Counted from the stretch's first letter, positions 8,303-18,136 are shown. The stretch: 64,000 bases of DNA from Loki-b32 sp964493385 (GCA_964493385.1 CAZBNW010000001.1:31979-95978), one strand, 5' to 3'. A program made the numbers and translations. Notes: generated by a model not told the origin, from the sequence alone.

Positions 8303-8914
8303 TTACATATTTTCCTCAAAACATTTTTTTAAATCATTCATTTGAATAGCAAGAGAGATATCTCCCCTAGTTTTTTCGATTATATTTCTCGCAACATCTA
8401 CTTTATGTCTTAGATCTTGAGTTACTCCAACAGGGTAATCTAATGTAAATAGATATGTATATATCTCATCCATACTTTCCAAAATTTCATTCAAATCGTC
8501 AACTTGTGAATTTCTAATGTTATCTAAAGCATATCTTCGCAATTCCCCAATTACATCTGCTAAACCTAAAATAAAATTTAAAGGATTAATCTCTAATTCA
8601 AATGGTGTTGGTATTTCTTTTTTGTTAATTATTGAATAAAAAGTAATTGATTCTGCAAATTCTTGCTCAGGTGTTTTTAAAAATTTGAAAAAAATTCCAG
8701 GATTCTTATTAACTAATTTAATCAAATTCTGGTGGTTAATCTTAATCGTGTCTATTTTTTCTTGAAACTTGTCATATTCTCTTCTATGAATATTTTTTAT
8801 TGCGATGCTACAATCCCTAATTATATTACGAGATAATCTCAAAATTTCTTCTCTATCTTGATATAATATCTCTAATAACTCAGTTATTTCTGAAAAAGCT
8901 TTTTTAAGATTCAT
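8303..8914 (-). CDS. Translin-family protein
   Basis: A 203-residue all-helical protein. The N-terminal helices carry R-E-E-I-L-R-L-S-R. The central F-I-L-G-L-A-D-V-I-G-E-L-R-R-Y-A-L segment is the characteristic translin/TRAX stretch, followed by a C-terminal helix with Y-P-V-G-V-T-Q-D-L-R-H-K-V-D. Eukaryotic translin-TRAX forms an octameric RNA/DNA-binding shell with RNase activity. Archaeal members form similar shells, and some cleave RNA. Whether the catalytic acidic residues of TRAX are present was not checked. It lies upstream of ribL on the same strand, with an AUG start. Confidence 0.8.
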   Translation of the reverse strand: MNLKKAFSEITELLEILYQDREEILRLSRNIIRDCSIAIKNIHRREYDKFQEKIDTIKINHQNLIKLVNKNPGIFFKFLKTPEQEFAESITFYSIINKKEIPTPFELEINPLNFILGLADVIGELRRYALDNIRNSQVDDLNEILESMDEIYTYLFTLDYPVGVTQDLRHKVDVARNIIEKTRGDISLAIQMNDLKKCFEENM

Positions 8915-9039
8915 TATAATAGAACTAAATTTTAGTAATAATTAATTTGAATTTTAAATATAATTATATATCAAAATTAAGTAAAATATTTAGAACTTAT
9001 TATAAGGTATTGGTTAACAGATTAAAAAAAGGATTTATC

Positions 9040-11097
9040 ATGAAAATTTTATTAATTCACTCTCAAAATGTAGAAGTTGTTAAGAATAAAGAAGCAACCA
9101 GCAACCCGCAGGAATTTGCAGATAATTTTATAAAAATGGAAGGTTTAATTCTTGTTTGTTTTGTCTCTGTTGAAGATCAAGATACTTATGATACTGAATT
9201 AATTGCTAGACAAGGTGCTGAAGAAATAGAAGCAGCTATATTACAAATTATAGGGTTCCCAGAAAAATTAAGGCAAAAAAATGAAGAAATAAGAGAATAC
9301 AATAAAAAGATTGAGAAAGGTAAAATCAAAGGAAAACCGAGGAAAATAGTAGAACTCATTAAAGATCGGGATATGTACCATGTAGACAAAGTTTTAGTTT
9401 ATCCATGGGCACATTTAAGCAAATTTCTCAGTAAGGAAGTAAGTGCTATGGAAGTATGTCCTAAAATCGCTAAATTTTTAGAAGAAAGAGGAATTGAAGC
9501 TAAATTCTCTCCATTTGGATGGTATAAGTCATTTAAAATTAATTGTTTAGGTCACGAAGTGGCTGAAATGTATAGAGATGTGAAACTAGCTATTAAACCT
9601 GAAGAACAGGTTAAAAATTCAGTATTTAAAGTAATCACACCATTAGGAAAGGAAATAGATATAAATTTTGATGAGGATGGGAATATTCTACCCCCTAAAG
9701 AGATTAAAGATGAGGATTTCAATTTATTTCTCAAATCTGAATTAGGGTCTAGAAGGATTGATAAAGCAATCGAACCAGCTCATATCAAAGTGATGAAAGA
9801 GTTTGAATTAGTGGATTTTGATCCCAATACTGATGCAGGAAATTTTAGATGGTATACAAAAGGAGTTATTATGAAAAATTTAATAAAAAATTTTGTAGAA
9901 GATAGATTAATAGATTATGGGGCAATTCTTATTGATACTCCTATTATGTATACAGTAAAAAATAAGAAATTAACAGCTCAAACCGCTCGGTTTCCTGCTA
10001 GGAGTTATTGGCTTGAATCCGGAAAAGATAGATATCTTTTGAGATATGCTAGTGATTTTCTTCTATTTGATTTATTCTCTCAAATGAATTTAAAACCGGA
10101 ATACTTTCCATTACGAGTATATGAATATGAACAGTACGATTTTCGAAGAGAACAAGAAGGTGAACTATCCGGATTGAGAAGGTTACGTGGTTTTATTATG
10201 CCTGACCTTCATACGCTTTGTAAAAATTTAGAATCGTCGATTGATGAGTTTATAAAGCAATATGAGTTAATTAATAATTTGGAAAAAGATTTAGGGGTAA
10301 AAAGTTATGTTATTTTCAGAGTTACGCAAGAATATTATAAGGAAAATAAGGATTGGATTATAAATTTAATCAAAACAGAAAAATACCCTACAATATTAGA
10401 ATTATGGGAAGATAGATATTACTATTATATTTTAAAATATGAAAGAAATGTGCTTTCTGCTCAAAACAGAAGTGCTACACTTGCAACTAATCAGATAGAT
10501 GTAGAAAGCTCCTTAGATTATATGGTCGATACGGATGGGAAAAAAAGGGAAAAGTATAATATTTTCTTCACAGATACTGATGGTAAAGTAAAACATCCGA
10601 TTATTCTTCATAATTCTCCAACGGGAGGATTAGAGAGAGTCTTATGGGGTTTGATTGAGTCATCAATCCGAAATAAAGATAAATTAGTTCCTGGATTTAA
10701 AACTTGGTTATCTCCAATACAAGTGCGAATTATAACCGTAAGTGATGATCAGAACGAATATGCTGAAAAAATACTCAATATCCTCAATGGAGAAGAATTT
10801 AGAGCGGACTTCGATGATCGAGAAGAAACTGTAGGCAAGAAAATAAGACAATCTGAAATAGAGTGGATACCGTATACTATAATAATTGGAAAAAAAGAAC
10901 AGCAGAATCAAACAATTTCAATTAGAAAAAGATTGATTGGTAAACCATTTGGTCCAAAAAAACAAACATCTGAACAATTAAATGATGTAAAGTTAGATAT
11001 ATTATTAGAAATGCTTGAAGATGATACAAGAAATTTTCCAAAATATAAATTGCCAATGCCATTTAGAAGGTTCTCAACTAAAATTTATTTTAGATAA
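9040..11097 (+). CDS. thrS: Threonyl-tRNA synthetase, archaeal type
   Basis: A 685-residue class II synthetase. The N-terminal 150 residues begin M-K-I-L-L-I-H-S and include V-Y-P-W-A-H-L-S, the archaeal editing domain related to D-aminoacyl-tRNA deacylase that removes mischarged Ser. The catalytic core follows, with motif 2 around E-L-S-G-L-R-R-L-R-G-F and motif 3 around P-T-G-G-L-E-R. The C-terminal anticodon-binding domain starts near P-I-Q-V-R-I-I. I start at ATG 9040 (AAAGGA 6 nt upstream) rather than 8947, because the extra 31 residues have no family counterpart. Confidence 0.92.
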   Translation: MKILLIHSQNVEVVKNKEATSNPQEFADNFIKMEGLILVCFVSVEDQDTYDTELIARQGAEEIEAAILQIIGFPEKLRQKNEEIREYNKKIEKGKIKGKPRKIVELIKDRDMYHVDKVLVYPWAHLSKFLSKEVSAMEVCPKIAKFLEERGIEAKFSPFGWYKSFKINCLGHEVAEMYRDVKLAIKPEEQVKNSVFKVITPLGKEIDINFDEDGNILPPKEIKDEDFNLFLKSELGSRRIDKAIEPAHIKVMKEFELVDFDPNTDAGNFRWYTKGVIMKNLIKNFVEDRLIDYGAILIDTPIMYTVKNKKLTAQTARFPARSYWLESGKDRYLLRYASDFLLFDLFSQMNLKPEYFPLRVYEYEQYDFRREQEGELSGLRRLRGFIMPDLHTLCKNLESSIDEFIKQYELINNLEKDLGVKSYVIFRVTQEYYKENKDWIINLIKTEKYPTILELWEDRYYYYILKYERNVLSAQNRSATLATNQIDVESSLDYMVDTDGKKREKYNIFFTDTDGKVKHPIILHNSPTGGLERVLWGLIESSIRNKDKLVPGFKTWLSPIQVRIITVSDDQNEYAEKILNILNGEEFRADFDDREETVGKKIRQSEIEWIPYTIIIGKKEQQNQTISIRKRLIGKPFGPKKQTSEQLNDVKLDILLEMLEDDTRNFPKYKLPMPFRRFSTKIYFR

Positions 11098-11113
11098 TTT
11101 TTTTTTAAATCCT

Positions 11114-11731
11114 ATGACAGTTAAAGCAATTATTTTTGATTTAGGAGGAGTAGTAATAGATTTAGATTTTTCAAACTTTTATAACAAAATAATAACTCAA
11201 TCACCTTTAAACAAACCTCAAACGCCAATTATGTTAGAATTTTTTAGACAATCTGACATATACCACCAAGGAAATATGAGTGATGATGAATTTTACTTAC
11301 TTGCTTGTGATCTCCTCCAAGTTTGCATGTTAGACCAATCTGAATTTTTTAATGCATTTAATAGTATTATATCAGGCTTCAATTCAGATATAATAGAAAT
11401 AATCAAAAAAATACGAGATAGTAATCAATATAAACTTTTAGCTTTATCCAATGTAAACTCCAGTCATTGGAATTATATATTAGATAAAAAATGGGACTTT
11501 ATGAATTATTTTGATGAATTAATTCTTTCACATGAAATTCATCTGATTAAACCTAACCCTAAAACTTTTGAATATGCTATTCAAAAAGCTGGTTGTAAAC
11601 CAGAACAAATAGTCTACATAGATGATGGATTGAATAATATACGTTCTGCGAGAGAATTAGGAATTATTGGCATAAAATATATCAATACTGATAAACTCAT
11701 AGAAGAGCTTAAAAAGTTAAAGGTTATGTAA
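11114..11731 (+). CDS. HAD-superfamily hydrolase (YihX-like)
   Basis: A 205-residue HAD protein. Motif I is I-F-D-L-G-G-V-V with nucleophile Asp9. The second acidic residue of the usual DxD is replaced by Gly, as in the YihX/epoxide-hydrolase-N subgroup. Motif II is L-S-N, motif III is K-P-N-P and motif IV is Y-I-D-D. The reaction is probably phosphomonoester hydrolysis of a small metabolite, possibly a sugar phosphate. The start at 11114 lies 16 bp after the thrS stop, so the two may be cotranscribed; a longer in-frame start overlapping thrS is unlikely. Confidence 0.8.
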   Translation: MTVKAIIFDLGGVVIDLDFSNFYNKIITQSPLNKPQTPIMLEFFRQSDIYHQGNMSDDEFYLLACDLLQVCMLDQSEFFNAFNSIISGFNSDIIEIIKKIRDSNQYKLLALSNVNSSHWNYILDKKWDFMNYFDELILSHEIHLIKPNPKTFEYAIQKAGCKPEQIVYIDDGLNNIRSARELGIIGIKYINTDKLIEELKKLKVM

Positions 11732-11748
11732 AAAAACCATAAAATCGT

Positions 11749-12270
11749 TTATTTGCTTATATCTTCAAGACATGCTTTTGCGATCTTTTCAAACGCTAAT
11801 TCTACTTTTTCTCCTGTCTTGGCTGATGTCTCCATATATTCACAATTTAGCCTTTTTGCTAAATCTTCTGCTTCTATCCGATCTACTTCTCTTTCTAAAT
11901 CAACTTTATTACCTAAAAGTAACATTGGTATAGTTTTTTTCACCGTTTTTTTAATAGAACTTACCCATCCAGGAATTTTTAGAAGAGTTTGACTAGATGA
12001 TAAATCAAAAACGCCAAGTGCGGCGTTACTACCTTTAAAATAGATCGTTCGAAGCTTGTGAAATTGTGGTTGCCCTCCGATATCCCAGAGAAGGAGGCGC
12101 ACAGTTTTTTCATCAAGTTCAACGTCTTTGATTAAAAAATTACTACCTATAGTTTTTTTTAAATCATCACTGAAGTAATCTTTTATATAGCGCAATAAAA
12201 GAGATGTTTTACCTACACCACCAGGTCCAAAAAGAGTTATTTTAAATTTATATTGAGAATTTGGACTCAT
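11749..12270 (-). CDS. Ras/Rab-like small GTPase
   Basis: A 173-residue single-domain GTPase with all five G motifs: P-loop G-P-G-G-V-G-K-T-S, a switch I Thr in K-K-T-I-G, W-D-I-G-G-Q (the catalytic Gln is kept), N-K-V-D and S-A-K. This matches the large Asgard family of Ras/Rab/Arf-like GTPases that act as GTP/GDP switches. There are no C-terminal cysteines, so prenyl anchoring is not expected. Of the tandem start codons I choose ATG 12270, which sits 7 nt from GGAG. No GAP, GEF or roadblock partner is adjacent; the nearest longin-like protein is at 3900-4649. Confidence 0.93.
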   Translation of the reverse strand: MSPNSQYKFKITLFGPGGVGKTSLLLRYIKDYFSDDLKKTIGSNFLIKDVELDEKTVRLLLWDIGGQPQFHKLRTIYFKGSNAALGVFDLSSSQTLLKIPGWVSSIKKTVKKTIPMLLLGNKVDLEREVDRIEAEDLAKRLNCEYMETSAKTGEKVELAFEKIAKACLEDISK

Positions 12271-12407
12271 CATCAATCTCCTCGTAGAAAATAAATATTT
12301 AGAGTATTTCTTTTAATGTCAGATATAAAATTTTTTATATAATTTAAATTACTTTAGTGAATTTTATTATTAATTAATTCATTTCTTATTATTTCATATT
12401 ATCTTTC

Positions 12408-12425
12408 AAAGATATTTATATCTTT
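12408..12425. repeat. Perfect palindrome between GTPase and acyltransferase genes
   Basis: AAAGATAT, two T, then ATATCTTT: an 18-bp palindrome with 8-bp arms. It lies 3' of the acyltransferase-like gene and about 135 bp upstream of the GTPase start on the same strand, so it could be an operator or part of a transcript end. In such AT-rich DNA a chance origin is possible. Confidence 0.3.
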
Positions 12426-12472
12426 ATAATATAGCCTAATTATTTTTTATATTACTCTAAATGAGATCTCTT

Positions 12473-13738
12473 TCACGATTTTTTCTTTTTTTGTCCTGCA
12501 CTTCCAATTTTTCTCATAATCCATTCAGGTGTTCCAACACCGTTAAAATATTTCAACCAAATATACATAAGTAAACCTAAAAAGCCACAATAACCAACCC
12601 AAACAATTGGTAAAAATATTATTGAAAATTGACCAGCATATAATGGAAGAAATAGATATTGAATTAAAAAAAGAGAGAGACTTGTTTTTCCATAAAATAA
12701 GACTAATTTTATCACATCATTAGATTTCTTTTTTATATCGATAAAATAAAAGAATATTGCAATAAGTAAAAAAGCAACACCGAGATTGTAGAACATATTT
12801 TGGGCACTACATCTTATCATAAAAAGTGGCATTCCTCCAAATTTAAAATAATTTTGTTGATTAGCGATATGCAATAAATCAATATGTAAATATTCTGATC
12901 GTACAATTATACCTGGAGATGATTGAGTTCCAGGAATTAAGCGTGCCAATCCTGTTTCCCATATATTAAAAGCAACTCCCCTAGGAACAATTATGAATAT
13001 CCCTAGTAATACAAATACAATACCATAGATGGAAAATATTCGGAATAACTTATAATAAGCTTCTTTGGTCCCTTTCATCATCGCATCGTAAAGAAACTCA
13101 CCAAATATTGTAGACATGAAACAAACTGCTAAGTATGGTAAAATTGGTACTTGAGGAAGTGGAGAAGTTATAATAAAATGTAGGATAGTTATTACTATAT
13201 TTCCCTCCTTAAATTCATAGAGGAGTTCTCGAATCCAAGGAGAGAAGTAAATAATTAATATACCAATCACTGCACGCGTAATCCTATTGAATTTTATTGC
13301 ATAATAAGAGAAAATCTGAGAGAATCCAATGAACATTAGTATGTTCCAACCCCATAAATTTGCTGGGAAAGGAACATTTACCCCTGATGTGAATAAAGAA
13401 ATTGGATTGAAAAGCACACCTATAATAATAATTACTAATCCTCTTGTCAAAATCCCATTGCGAATTGCCTTTTCTGACATTTTTCCTTTTTTTTTTTTAT
13501 AACTGAAAACTACACTAAGAGCCGAAAGAAAAACGAATAAAGAAGGACCAAGAACATCCATAAATGCAAAAACTAGTCCATATACATAGATCCAATCGCT
13601 ATCTAACCAACTGAGACCTACATGAGCCAAGATTATCCAAACTATTGCAAATCCTTTAACATAGTCTATTGAACCAATACGTTTTGATGCATCATTTTTA
13701 ATATCACTGTTTAATTCTTCTTCAATTATTATTGACAT
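12473..13738 (-). CDS. Polytopic membrane acyltransferase-like protein (copy 1)
   Basis: A 421-residue protein with about ten membrane helices. The first helix carries S-I-D-Y-V-K-G-F-A-I-V-W-I-I-L-A-H, resembling the start of HGSNAT-like/DUF1624 and acyltransferase-3 proteins, where a His in the first helix helps transfer acetyl groups across the membrane. L-G-P-S-L-F-V-F-L-S-A-L-S-V follows. The C-terminus is basic. It is clearly paralogous to 15262-16686, with matching blocks along the whole length. With the GT87-like gene between them it probably belongs to a membrane glycan or lipid modification cluster. The acyl donor and acceptor are unknown. Confidence 0.65.
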   Translation of the reverse strand: MSIIIEEELNSDIKNDASKRIGSIDYVKGFAIVWIILAHVGLSWLDSDWIYVYGLVFAFMDVLGPSLFVFLSALSVVFSYKKKKGKMSEKAIRNGILTRGLVIIIIGVLFNPISLFTSGVNVPFPANLWGWNILMFIGFSQIFSYYAIKFNRITRAVIGILIIYFSPWIRELLYEFKEGNIVITILHFIITSPLPQVPILPYLAVCFMSTIFGEFLYDAMMKGTKEAYYKLFRIFSIYGIVFVLLGIFIIVPRGVAFNIWETGLARLIPGTQSSPGIIVRSEYLHIDLLHIANQQNYFKFGGMPLFMIRCSAQNMFYNLGVAFLLIAIFFYFIDIKKKSNDVIKLVLFYGKTSLSLFLIQYLFLPLYAGQFSIIFLPIVWVGYCGFLGLLMYIWLKYFNGVGTPEWIMRKIGSAGQKKKKS

Positions 13739-13935
13739 TCTTGATCCTACTCTATTTATTATTAAGTGAATAAGGAAAACATTAATTTCCTAACTAAAAT
13801 TGTTATATTATTATTATTGAACATTTAAACTATTTAAAACCTTTTTGTTACCATTATGTTAGTTTAATATAAGAGCAGTTCTAAGCGTAAAAAACTCTAT
13901 TTTTAAGAGTAGTTTTTATAACATTTCTAAAAATT

Positions 13936-15219
13936 CTATCTAACTTGATTTACATAATATACAACTAAGCAGTAGTATAATAACATCAATAATATTAATC
14001 CTCCCGCATTAAAAGGGAAAAATTTATAGGATAGATAAAAAATTCCCCAGAAAATAACCATCAGTATAGCTATTAGATAATGAAGATATTTGAATAGTTT
14101 ATACGATTTAAAATTTTTATTGATGAGAATGAAAAAAATCAAGAAGGGCGCCAAAACGACAATATGATGAGGCCAAGAATCAAAATAAACAATTAGCATT
14201 ATTAATATCCCTGCTAAATATCCATTGATTAAATTAATCGGGTGATTTGAGTTTTGAATATATAGAAAAAATATTGGAACTAAGATTAGTATGGCTATTA
14301 TAATAAAAATTAAAAAACCATTAATATCTACTTTAATCAATTGCAGGAAAATTAAGATTATCCTAGTAAGACTGAATGATGGATTGATTTTTAACCCCCC
14401 TTCAATGGCATATGTATATTTTCCAGCAAGATTAACATCAATAAAATCTATTAACATTTGCGGATAAATTATAAAGTAAACTCCCGAGATCAATATTAAA
14501 ATCACAGATCCTAGCAATCTCATAACAGTTTTTTTAAAATTAAAAATAAATTTCCTAGCTTCTCTATTATAGTTTAAAACTATTAAAAAAGGTAAAACAA
14601 AAATTAATGTTGGTCTAATTGAAACTCCTAATCCTAATAAAAATCCTCCTAACAAATCATTCTTAACTCCTCCTTTCAAAAAATAAAAAAGTGAAGAAAG
14701 AATGAAAATTGAAACTAAAATATTAATCTGTCCTAAGAAATAATTCATAAATTGCGGGAGCATTATTAGAAAAAGAGCACTTTGATGAAGAATGGATTCG
14801 TTTTCTGGTTTATCAAAGATATCTCTAAAAGTTTTTAATTTATAATATAAATTAGAGCTATTACTTAAGCTCTTATAAATCTGAATGATTTTATAGATCA
14901 AATAAATAATTAAAATGTTTAGAAAGAAATTGAAAATTTGGAATATAAAATAGCCCAATTCTAATCCCAAAATTGAAAAAGGTGTAAAAAAATAAGCTGA
15001 AATTGGTAAATATCTAAATGGAAAAGGGGAAAGCAAAGAGTTATATAAATTTGGTAAATCTTCTAACACATTCAAACCAGCATAATAAAATGACAAATAA
15101 TCATTTTCATTAATACTCATTAAAGGGCTATCTAAAAAATAAAAGAAAATGAAAGTTAAGATCAAATAGAAAGCATTGACAATACAAGCTATGAAAAAAA
15201 ATAATCGAGTTTTATACAT
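13936..15219 (-). CDS. GT87-like membrane glycosyltransferase
   Basis: A 427-residue protein with about ten membrane helices. After the first helix comes an outside loop with Y-A-G-L-N-V-L-E-D-L-P-N-L-Y-N and F-R-Y-L-P-I-S-A-Y-F-F-T-P-F. This is the pattern of the DUF2029/GT87 GT-C family, which transfers mannose or arabinose from polyprenyl-phosphate sugars to cell-surface glycans. G-V-S-I-R-P-T-L and S-W-P-H-H-I-V are typical later family blocks. It sits between the two acyltransferase-like paralogues on the same strand, suggesting a common pathway. Confidence 0.7.
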   Translation of the reverse strand: MYKTRLFFFIACIVNAFYLILTFIFFYFLDSPLMSINENDYLSFYYAGLNVLEDLPNLYNSLLSPFPFRYLPISAYFFTPFSILGLELGYFIFQIFNFFLNILIIYLIYKIIQIYKSLSNSSNLYYKLKTFRDIFDKPENESILHQSALFLIMLPQFMNYFLGQINILVSIFILSSLFYFLKGGVKNDLLGGFLLGLGVSIRPTLIFVLPFLIVLNYNREARKFIFNFKKTVMRLLGSVILILISGVYFIIYPQMLIDFIDVNLAGKYTYAIEGGLKINPSFSLTRIILIFLQLIKVDINGFLIFIIIAILILVPIFFLYIQNSNHPINLINGYLAGILIMLIVYFDSWPHHIVVLAPFLIFFILINKNFKSYKLFKYLHYLIAILMVIFWGIFYLSYKFFPFNAGGLILLMLLYYCLVVYYVNQVR

Positions 15220-15261
15220 TAGAAATCTTATCTTATCTATTCAATAAGCGATTTGATATAT

Positions 15262-16686
15262 TTATTCTGTCGTCTTTCCATTTTCACTGTCTTTACTCAA
15301 TTTTTTCATGAAATCTTCCATTTTTTTAACTTTTTCACGCTTTCTAATTTTATCATACATCTTTTTAGTTGTTTTCTTAACAGCTTCGCCTGATTTTTGA
15401 CCTATTCTACCTAATTGAACCATTAACCATTCAGGGGATCCAACCCCTTTAGCATACTCCATCCAAACATACATAAAGATCCCTAAAAATCCTATATAAG
15501 CAGAAGCAATAATTAAGAAAAAAGCTACACCAAATTGATTAAAGAAAAGTGAAAGGAATAGGAAGTGAATTATGAATAAGCTTAAGGAAACTTTGCCGAA
15601 ATATATTAATGTATTGATGAGGTCATTGGATTTATTCTTGATATCAATAAAATAAAAGAAAATGGCAATAATTAATAATGCAGCACCTTGATTATAAAAC
15701 ATATTTGCACTTGTTCCTCTTATTAAGAAATTTGGCATTCCAGGAATTATAAAATAATTTTGATTATTGGCAATTGCTAATAAACCTAAATGAGGATATT
15801 CAGATAATTCCATAGTGCCCCCCATGATAGTTGGAGTTTGTAGCGCCCAGCCGGGTTGCCAATCGGCAAGATTTAGCCCACTAGGAAAGGGAGCAAAAAT
15901 TCCAACTAAAATAAAAATTATGCCCCAGACAAAAAATATCCTAAACAAACCAATGTAAGCATCTCTCGTTCCTTTATTCATTGCTTCAAAGATATATTCA
16001 CCAAAAATGGTAGAAATAAAACATATTGAAACCCAAGGAAGAAGAGTTAGATGAGGGGTTGGAGAGGTTATAATATAATGGAAAATACTTAATAATATAT
16101 TTCCTGTCTCTTTACCTTCATAAAGAATAGCTCTTAAAAAGGGAGAGAGAATGATTATTATTATTCCTATTATAATACGGTTAGACCTTTTTAATTTTAA
16201 GATATAAAAAGAAAAAATTTGAGAGAATCCTATAAATGTAATAATATTCCAGCCAAAAATTATTACAACAACTTCTCCTGTTTTTAGATCAACACCTATT
16301 ATATTAGTAAGCATTCCTAAAACAATCATTACAATACCACGAGTAAAAATACGATTTCGGATAATTTTTGGGTGTATAATACCTTCTTTTCTTTTAATAC
16401 TAAATATTACACTTAAGGCTGAAAGGAACACGAATAAAGAAGGGCCAAGAATATCTAAGAGGGCAAAAAGGAGTCCATAAAGATACAATGAATCGGCATC
16501 AAGCCATCCTTGCGCTGTATGAGCTAATATTACAAAGACTATAGCAAAACCTTTTAAAAAGTCTATTGATGATATTCTTCTAGGCGATGCGTAATCTCTT
16601 ATATCTTCAAGTGGAATTTCTTGCTTTAAATAATTAAATAGAGGAGGCGATTCTGTTTCTATTTCGGATTCAATTTGTGATGTCAT
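15262..16686 (-). CDS. Polytopic membrane acyltransferase-like protein (copy 2)
   Basis: A 474-residue paralogue of the protein at 12473-13738. The first helix has S-I-D-F-L-K-G-F-A-I-V-F-V-I-L-A-H and then L-G-P-S-L-F-V-F-L-S-A-L-S-V. The blocks F-I-G-F-S-Q-I-F-S, I-S-T-I-F-G-E and A-N-M-F-Y-N are shared with copy 1. It differs by a longer cytoplasmic N-terminus and a Lys/Glu-rich C-terminal tail of about 50 residues. The tandem paralogues around one glycosyltransferase point to a local duplication. Function is inferred only from the fold: transfer of an acyl group to a membrane glycan or lipid. Confidence 0.65.
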   Translation of the reverse strand: MTSQIESEIETESPPLFNYLKQEIPLEDIRDYASPRRISSIDFLKGFAIVFVILAHTAQGWLDADSLYLYGLLFALLDILGPSLFVFLSALSVIFSIKRKEGIIHPKIIRNRIFTRGIVMIVLGMLTNIIGVDLKTGEVVVIIFGWNIITFIGFSQIFSFYILKLKRSNRIIIGIIIIILSPFLRAILYEGKETGNILLSIFHYIITSPTPHLTLLPWVSICFISTIFGEYIFEAMNKGTRDAYIGLFRIFFVWGIIFILVGIFAPFPSGLNLADWQPGWALQTPTIMGGTMELSEYPHLGLLAIANNQNYFIIPGMPNFLIRGTSANMFYNQGAALLIIAIFFYFIDIKNKSNDLINTLIYFGKVSLSLFIIHFLFLSLFFNQFGVAFFLIIASAYIGFLGIFMYVWMEYAKGVGSPEWLMVQLGRIGQKSGEAVKKTTKKMYDKIRKREKVKKMEDFMKKLSKDSENGKTTE

Positions 16687-16820
16687 TTCAATCTTATTTA
16701 TTATTTAATTGGTAATTCAAAATCTCAGAAAAATTAATATTTTCAAAACTTATTTTAATATTATTCTTTTTGAATTTTTATAATTTTTCAATTTGAATGA
16801 AAAAATTTGTATGACATTTT

Positions 16821-17252
16821 ATGGAACTTAGAAAGCACTTAAATACATCTATAATAGGTTTAATTGGTTCTATAATAATAATATTGTCTGAATTTTTTTC
16901 ATGGTTTTCTGATTCTAGCTTAATTGAGATTTATATTGATACTATATCTGTGGCTATCGCAGATGCATTTTTATTTCTATTTCCACTAATGAGTGGTATC
17001 ATTTGTCTAATCGCTAGTATTTTAGTTATTTATAAAATAGAGTTAAAAGTTAAATCTGTTATAATATTTTTCATTGGTTTAGGCTTTTTGATAATATTTT
17101 TTGTTGATTATATTACGATTATTATTTCATTATTAGGATACCTCCCTAATGCGCGTATTGGATTATATTTAGGAGTCGCTGGATTCCTTTTAATACTAAT
17201 TAATATAATAAATGTATTAATGACTATAGAAAAACACACGGATGGTAATTAA
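16821..17252 (+). CDS. Small four-helix membrane protein
   Basis: A 143-residue protein with four evident membrane helices and short loops; no domain is recognised. It starts at ATG 16821 and ends two bases before the proposed start of the winged-helix/Yip1-like gene, so the two are probably cotranscribed and may work together. It is divergent from the acyltransferase-like gene. Confidence 0.55.
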   Translation: MELRKHLNTSIIGLIGSIIIILSEFFSWFSDSSLIEIYIDTISVAIADAFLFLFPLMSGIICLIASILVIYKIELKVKSVIIFFIGLGFLIIFFVDYITIIISLLGYLPNARIGLYLGVAGFLLILINIINVLMTIEKHTDGN

Positions 17253-17254
17253 GA

Positions 17255-18136
17255 ATTTCAGAAAAACCTAATGAAACTGAGAATGAATCAAATGGGCAAG
17301 ATTCTGAATCAAGTTTTTATTATGCTCTAGGTCATGAGCTTAGAAGAAGAATAATTAAAATTATTGGAGATAATGAGTTCACATCCTTTACCGTCCTAAA
17401 AAAAGAGCTTAGAGTAAGTACTGGGACAATTTATCATCATTTAGATACTCTGTCAGAGTTAATAGAGCAAAGACAAGATAAAAAGTATTATTTAACAGAA
17501 TTAGGAGTTTATGCATATAACTCTTTAAAGGATAACATTGAAACAATTAAATCCCCTACTAGAGCATTCAAATCCCCAATTTTAAGAAAATTAATGTTAC
17601 TAACTTCTAAAAGATTCATTCTTTTCGAGAAAGAAGATAAAATTTACACTATTTTAATATCTGTTGGTATTATTGCCCTAGGCACCATTTTTTGTGGATT
17701 AAATGGTTTTTCCTCTTTTCTATTATTTTTTTTAGAAAATACTCAAATAGGTTCGGATATATTTTTTCAATTTTTAATTAGTTTTAGTTTCATAATTAAC
17801 TTTTTTATATTTTTCATCATAATAGAAGGCATTTCTCGATTATTTTACAATAAGAAGGAAAATACTTGGAGTTTTTTTATTTCTTTTGCGATTATTGAAT
17901 TTCCAATGATTTTGTATCTTATACTCCACTTGATTTTCAAATCTTCAGGTATAATATATCTCAGTATAGTTAATTTAATTGACAAAGTACTGTTAATTGT
18001 TTTCCAAGTCTGGTCCTTATGGTTATTATCATACAGTTTATGTGTAAAGAAAGGATTAAAAATTGAAAGTAGTCTAATTATTTCTTTATTGCTTCATTAT
18101 GGTGGTTTTACAATAATTTTATTTATGCTGGTTTAA
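17255..18136 (+). CDS. ArsR-like winged helix fused to Yip1-like membrane domain
   Basis: Frame analysis shows the coding frame is open from 17249, well before the first ATG in it (17594). The upstream part encodes an acidic leader and an ArsR-type winged helix: Y-A-L-G-H-E-L-R-R-R-I-I-K-I-I-G, V-S-T-G-T-I-Y-H-H-L-D-T-L and the wing K-K-Y-Y-L-T-E-L-G. It then runs into five membrane helices ending L-L-H-Y-G-G-F-T, a pattern like Yip1 domains. No AUG, GUG or UUG precedes the winged helix; AUU at 17255 would give M-S-E-K-P-N-E-T. It is probably a membrane-tethered regulator. It overlaps the convergent ATP-grasp gene by 14 bp. Confidence 0.65.
   Translation: MSEKPNETENESNGQDSESSFYYALGHELRRRIIKIIGDNEFTSFTVLKKELRVSTGTIYHHLDTLSELIEQRQDKKYYLTELGVYAYNSLKDNIETIKSPTRAFKSPILRKLMLLTSKRFILFEKEDKIYTILISVGIIALGTIFCGLNGFSSFLLFFLENTQIGSDIFFQFLISFSFIINFFIFFIIIEGISRLFYNKKENTWSFFISFAIIEFPMILYLILHLIFKSSGIIYLSIVNLIDKVLLIVFQVWSLWLLSYSLCVKKGLKIESSLIISLLLHYGGFTIILFMLV

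Noticed and set aside
8947..9039. N-terminal extension of ThrRS from ATG 8947
   Set aside because: The 31 extra residues have no counterpart in the family and the ATG at 9040 has a ribosome site.
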